This document shows, in pieces, positions 41,701 to 42,105 of a stretch of DNA of 42,105 nucleotides. Position 1 is the first letter of the stretch. Each line of letters begins with the position of its first letter. The position numbers were made by a program, and so were the translations under genes. The DNA lies in IMG/VR virus record IMGVR_UViG_3300027749_000204, positions 1 through 42,105 of that record; one strand, written 5' to 3'. This DNA comes from a virus. The notes beneath the pieces were generated by a model. The model had not been told where the DNA came from. It made no database searches and saw nothing but the letters and a program-made list of their open reading frames with translations.

Positions 41701-41921
41701 ATGAAATTAAACAAGCCGCAGAAAGCCTATTGCTTGAGTTGGTAGGACAACGTGCATTGTACGACTACTTGGTAGTGTGCGATACTTCAAACAATACACC
41801 TGCAAGAATCGATCGTAGCGAACTATACCTTGATGTCGCGATTGAACCAGTGAAAGCAGTTGAATTCATCTACATTCCACTACGCTTGAAGAACACTGGC
41901 GAAATTAAAGGGTTAGCTTAA
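38715..41921 (+). CDS. 18: Tail sheath protein gp18
   Basis: 1068 aa from the ATG at 38715; an ATG at 38700 is in frame, but GGAG at 38702-38705 and the usual sheath start (SPGVSVTVIDES) favour 38715. The N-terminus continues with TFGIPKFYTD, EYGLEAAYSFLGVSNRAYVV. The C-terminal domain has DTITRNEIKQAAESLLLELV, then VVCDTSNNTPARIDRSELYL and AIEPVKAVEFIYIPL, the signature of contractile sheath monomers. The sheath polymerises round the tube and contracts to inject DNA. T4 gp18 is 659 aa; here a beta-rich central insertion (about residues 125-640) carries DGTYWFDT, DGTLWYNT and DGDLWIST units, probably exposed outer domains. Confidence 0.95.
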   Translation: MAQLSSPGVSVTVIDESFYTPAAPGTVPLIVVASAENKQNGAGTGIAPGTLAANAGKIYLLTSQKDLSDTFGIPKFYTDSNNNPIHAGEQNEYGLEAAYSFLGVSNRAYVVRADLDLAQLTGKADAPHGEPADGTYWFDTADTKFGVNEYNADTGMWDTTNVRYPTVITDVNQLSDNTDPSSGPANSVGANGEYALVATTNLNRLYYKKVLTDTAAGTWVQVGTNAWKASWPSATGTTFNPTLLTGDELVINGYVVTGATNLTTLVAAIAHHVSGVTAAAISGFLNLYSTGANITISGTAVTKVGLDSTTYHAPALQISKHTQIPEFDSNGNPTGSIWIKTTKPNKGADYIVKKYSSATSAWVEQAVSLYPNAAQALNGLDPLTGGLGLAVGTVYVKTDDSEYEFLADSKIYARSGVGPTTVTSIAVTSGHNFDSGTNAFSMDITRAGHNTYSSIFVEFTAGSDPVQNVNSLLDQLHSQLTGLPVTATRTNTNQIVISHTEGGDIKFYNESNTPVNVLFATGTTTNYYIDPAGNAVGVASLWTSSFDITSSDTAPVSTPMDGTLWYNTMIDEVDIMIHDGTNWAGYSYVSGSNPTGPIVSASKPTLQSDGTSLVDGDLWISTADLENFPLISKFNGTTKKWVLLDNADQTTQNGVLFADARWNTTGMGADASSIMDLLDSNFVDFDAPDPALYPRGMLLWNLRRSGFNVKKYHETYVDVLARNHRYEDEVMTDYYPARWVSYAANQINGAGSFGRKAVREVVLAALNAEINGNTNLRDEESRIFNLMACPGYIETITALVGLNYDRGQTAFVVGDTPARLTPDATTLSNWGNNTANSAINGDDGLIATDAYLGVFYPWGYTTDLLGNNIVVPPSHMMLRTIALSDNVSYPWFAPAGTRRGGITNVSSVGYVDPLTGEFNATALNTGQRDTLASIHVNPITYITGTGLVNYGQYTRQLSASALDRINVARLVIYLRRQFSQLAKPYVFEPNDTITRNEIKQAAESLLLELVGQRALYDYLVVCDTSNNTPARIDRSELYLDVAIEPVKAVEFIYIPLRLKNTGEIKGLA

Positions 41922-41941
41922 AACTAATTAGGAGAACATAA

Positions 41942-42105
41942 ATGTCAATTGCATCATTATCAAGATTTACAGTACCGCTAGCAAGTAATCAAAGCTCTGC
42001 TACACAGGGTCTACTAATGCCAAAAATGAAATACCGTTTCCGTGTTTCATTTGAAAACTTTGGTGTCTCAGGTAGTACTGTTGAATTAACAAAACAAGTC
42101 GCTGA
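41942..42105 (+). CDS. 19: Tail tube protein gp19, 3' partial
   Basis: The first 54 codons only; the gene runs off the right edge. MSIASLSRFTVPLASNQSSA, then TQGLLMPKMKYRFRVSFENF and GVSGS.VELTKQV is the N-terminus of the T4-like tail tube protein in marine phages. gp19 stacks into the inner tube through which DNA passes. GGAG at 41931-41934, seven bases before the ATG, and a 20-base gap after gp18 place it in the same transcription unit. Order gp18-gp19 is as in T4. Confidence 0.88.
   Translation, partial: MSIASLSRFTVPLASNQSSATQGLLMPKMKYRFRVSFENFGVSGSTVELTKQVA

Noticed and set aside
1-42105. tRNA genes or integrase/attachment sites
   Set aside because: No cloverleaf with a TTC-type T-loop and acceptor pairing was noticed in the short intergenic gaps, and no recombinase or transposase gene is present; a dedicated scan was not possible.

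Overview
This window is part of the genome of a large T4-like myovirus, probably a marine one. Three things support that. The neck and tail genes are recognisable T4 homologues: gp13, gp14, gp15, the gp18 sheath and the start of the gp19 tube. The fibre-type structural proteins have architectures familiar from marine T4-like phages: a GRISGPLLK N-terminus, a conserved TGHDF / DQDGNF C-terminal domain, and a very long sheath with DGTYW-type insertions. Late-promoter-like octamers (TATAAATA and variants) sit in front of many transcription units. The DNA is AT-rich and almost gap-free. No host genes, tRNAs, CRISPR arrays or insertion sequences were seen. The host cannot be told from this window; a marine cyanobacterium or SAR11-type bacterium would be a guess.

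Layout. (1) 1-19509, plus strand: a long run of fibre and appendage genes, including two giant paralogous beta-helix proteins (1325 and 2929 aa) and a tandem pair of extremely cysteine- and glycine-rich proteins. It ends in a strong hairpin terminator at 19523-19550. (2) 19644-27711: an island of nine enzyme-like genes. It holds two SGNH hydrolases, two sulfotransferase-like proteins, two 2OG-Fe(II) oxygenase-like proteins (minus strand), a GT9-like glycosyltransferase, a NodU-type carbamoyltransferase and a HAD-fold protein that has lost its catalytic aspartates. (3) 27803-33378, plus strand: four more virion proteins, closed by a bidirectional terminator. (4) 33425-36770, minus strand: gp14, gp15 and a Nudix hydrolase as one overlapping operon. 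It is divergent from gp13 (36811) across a nearly palindromic double late promoter. (5) 37655-38600: a dNMP kinase behind a near-consensus sigma-70 promoter, overlapped tail-to-tail by an HNH-type endonuclease gene. (6) 38715 to the end: tail sheath gp18 and the first 54 codons of tube gp19.

How it fits together. Regions 1, 3, 4 and 6 make virion parts and mostly carry late-type promoters. The kinase, the glycosyltransferase-carbamoyltransferase pair and the HAD-like gene carry sigma-70-like promoters, which suggests expression before or independently of the late programme. The enzyme island lies between two fibre operons. Its chemistry (glycosyl, sulfo, carbamoyl, hydroxyl and ester changes) would suit decoration of a surface glycan, of the virion fibres, or, for the carbamoyltransferase, of modified DNA. 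The target is not visible in the sequence. The most interesting items are this island, the Cys-rich pair, the recurrent late promoter placed exactly 4 nt before ATG (apparently leaderless genes), and the modular insertions in the 2929-aa fibre.
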